This document shows, piece after piece, positions 13,727-14,750 of a stretch of DNA of 14,750 nucleotides. Below the pieces are notes generated by a model. That model saw only the letters and a program-made list of their open reading frames with translations, had not been told where the DNA came from and did no database searches. Source of the DNA: Rhodobiaceae bacterium (GTDB lineage: Bacteria; Pseudomonadota; Alphaproteobacteria; Parvibaculales; Parvibaculaceae); NCBI GenBank assembly GCA_002746275.1, contig NVWR01000005.1, forward strand, positions 278,212-292,961. Reading direction: 5' to 3'. A program made the translations under genes and the position numbers. The number at the start of each line of letters is the position of its first letter. Within the stretch, counting starts at the first letter, position 1.

Positions 13727-14442
13727 CAAGCAGCGCCTCGAAGGGATGGGCCGTCACTCACCAGCGAAAGGGTTTCTTTTTTGCTGACAATCTCGGAGGA
13801 AGACAGAAGCGGTGCGGCGGTCTCACCGGCAAGGCGGCTTCTCAAGAATTCCCACAGGGCAGAAATTTCACCAGGAGAGCGCGAAGAGCCTCCCAATTCC
13901 ATAACCGTCCGCCCATCAATCATGGCAGACGCAAAATCGACGCGTTGGTGGACAATTGCCGGCGAAACAGCTCCGTGCTGCGAAAGCGCAATGGCAGCCT
14001 CTGTCGTGATGCGTGCGCGCGGCGCGGCGCCGTTAATCGCAAACACCAGTGGCTTATCCATACCTTCGCATATCCGCACCGTGGCACCTGCTGCTCTGAG
14101 GTCGTGGGGACTGGGCCGTGTTGGAATAACCACAAGATCGGCCTCGGCAATGACCTTGCCGATGGTTGATGTAATAGCTGGTGGTGTGTCGATCACAACC
14201 AATCCCGTTCCCGATGCTCTAAGCGTCGCCAAATCCGACGCCAATCCTTTTTCCGATGTTCGGACAAAAGCTGGTGTTTCAGCTTCCCGAACATTCCACC
14301 ACTGGGACAAGCTCCCTTGCGGGTCTGTGTCCATGAGCACGACAGGGCCATGCCCTGCGCGCTCTGCTTCAACGGCAATATGCCCAGCTAAGGTGGTCTT
14401 ACCCGAGCCACCCTTCTGAGACGCGAACGCAATCACGTACAT
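13726..14442 (-). CDS. ParA/MinD-type deviant-Walker ATPase
   Basis: With the ATG at 14442 the protein has 238 residues; an ATG at 14448 adds two. AGGGG stands 9 nt before 14442 and only 3 nt before 14448, favouring the shorter form. The deviant Walker A is KGGSGKTT (signature K10, K15), followed by LMDTDPQGSLSQWW (D38, D40) and Walker B VVIDTPP (D85). There is no N-terminal DNA-binding domain as in plasmid ParA type Ia, and no parB or parS is visible nearby, so it is an orphan ParA of the cargo-positioning kind (compare MipZ, PpfA, TadZ in general terms). The C-terminus has a non-conserved Ser/Ala-rich tail after about residue 208. Coupling to a SPOR membrane protein suggests that protein, or its complex, as partner. 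Probably first gene of a two-gene operon. Confidence 0.88.
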   Translation of the reverse strand: MYVIAFASQKGGSGKTTLAGHIAVEAERAGHGPVVLMDTDPQGSLSQWWNVREAETPAFVRTSEKGLASDLATLRASGTGLVVIDTPPAITSTIGKVIAEADLVVIPTRPSPHDLRAAGATVRICEGMDKPLVFAINGAAPRARITTEAAIALSQHGAVSPAIVHQRVDFASAMIDGRTVMELGGSSRSPGEISALWEFLRSRLAGETAAPLLSSSEIVSKKETLSLVSDGPSLRGAA

Positions 14443-14550
14443 ACGCATGAACCCCTGCTCACAGACGGGTTTGTTAAAGACATGTTTCCTGACTGAATAT
14501 CCACGAGACTGCGTCCCTTGGTATCCGGAAACCGAGTCTTGTCGCGCCCG

Positions 14551-14579
14551 GTCTCAAGGTTCCCGTCTGACCTTGAGGC
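14551..14579 (-). promoter_or_regulatory. Hairpin upstream of parA
   Basis: CTCAAGGT (14553-14560) pairs with ACCTTGAG (14570-14577) around a 9-nt loop; one wobble and a further G-C pair extend the stem. It lies about 100 bp before the ParA start in the 267-bp region 14443-14709. No T-run follows on minus, so it is more likely a leader structure or binding site than a terminator. The same region has a weaker TACCCC/GGGGTA pair (14643-14668) and no recognisable gene. Confidence 0.45.
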
Positions 14580-14709
14580 TCTAATAGACGCTGAAGCTCA
14601 CCTAAAACAGGCGAATCAGTTAAGCGAAATGAGATTAACTTTTACCCCGTTTCGGCTCAATAGGGGTAGGGCCGAGATTGTCGGATAAGGGAAATGGAGG
14701 CCTGGAAGC

Positions 14710-14750
14710 TTACTTTTCCGCCCATTCTGCCACAATTTTGAGCATTGCTG
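14710..14750 (-). CDS. Possible C-terminal end of an upstream gene (partial)
   Basis: Read on the minus strand, the last 41 bases give an open frame ending AMLKIVAEWAEK and TAA at 14710-14712. The amphipathic, helix-like tail looks like a genuine protein C-terminus, and the same strand and about 260-bp gap to parA fit a preceding gene. The stretch is too short to identify a family, and chance is possible. Confidence 0.35.
   Translation of the reverse strand, partial: AMLKIVAEWAEK

Noticed and set aside
13071-13787. 238-residue plus-strand open frame
   Set aside because: It is an antisense shadow of the Ala/Pro/Thr-rich SPOR linker; composition is low-complexity Ser/Gly/Ala with no domain.
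13781-14419. 212-residue plus-strand open frame
   Set aside because: It is antisense to the ParA ATPase, which has all its nucleotide-binding motifs.
14619-14639. CtrA-like site GTTAA...TTAAC upstream of parA
   Set aside because: The spacing between TTAA and TTAAC is 11 bp, whereas the CtrA consensus needs 7.

Overview
The window reads as a chromosomal segment of an alphaproteobacterium, probably a Hyphomicrobiales/Parvibaculum-like lineage. The pointers are a RegB/RegA (PrrB/PrrA, ActS/ActR) redox two-component pair, an MmcB-type DNA-repair protein (a family I associate with Alphaproteobacteria), a deviant-Walker ParA coupled to a SPOR-domain membrane protein, and moderate-to-high GC with weak sigma70-like promoters. 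The lineage is inferred from gene content only. I see no rRNA, tRNA, CRISPR array, insertion sequence or prophage.

Layout. 1-3561 (+): the C-terminal part of an ankyrin-repeat protein, a NAPE-PLD-like metallo-beta-lactamase-fold hydrolase, then regB and regA. 3565-6362 (-): mmcB, an APH-fold kinase just upstream of it, a non-coding stretch with a two-copy hairpin repeat and a strong terminator, and a diiron ferritin-like protein with a complete E...ExxH...E...ExxH ligand set. 6363-7165 is an 803-bp region between the divergent ferritin-like gene and the RND transporter; it is rich in short inverted repeats and holds two candidate small ORFs. 7166-10093 (+): an MMPL/RND exporter and a TerB-like protein, each followed by a stem-loop. 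10184-11412 (-): an HAD phosphatase of the epoxide-hydrolase-N-terminal/ACAD10-like type, preceded by a MarR-type regulator. 11502-12727 (+): a CMD/AhpD-like protein and a VOC protein, divergent from marR across an 89-bp region with a clear 19-bp palindrome. 12782-14442 (-): a ParA-like ATPase translationally coupled to a SPOR protein. The right edge probably holds the last codons of another minus-strand gene.

How the genes may work together. RegB senses redox/quinone state and phosphorylates RegA; the usual SenC/PrrC partner is absent from this cluster. MarR probably controls the CMD-VOC pair through the palindrome. The ParA-SPOR pair looks like an envelope or division positioning unit without ParB. 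The diiron protein and the RND exporter share a regulatory region and could serve a common lipid or hydrophobic substrate, but that is inference.

I did not find an unmistakable new system. The best second-look candidates are the ParA-SPOR pair, the unusually long ferritin/RND intergenic region, the marR/CMD-VOC module, and the duplicated hairpin element in front of the APH-kinase/mmcB operon.
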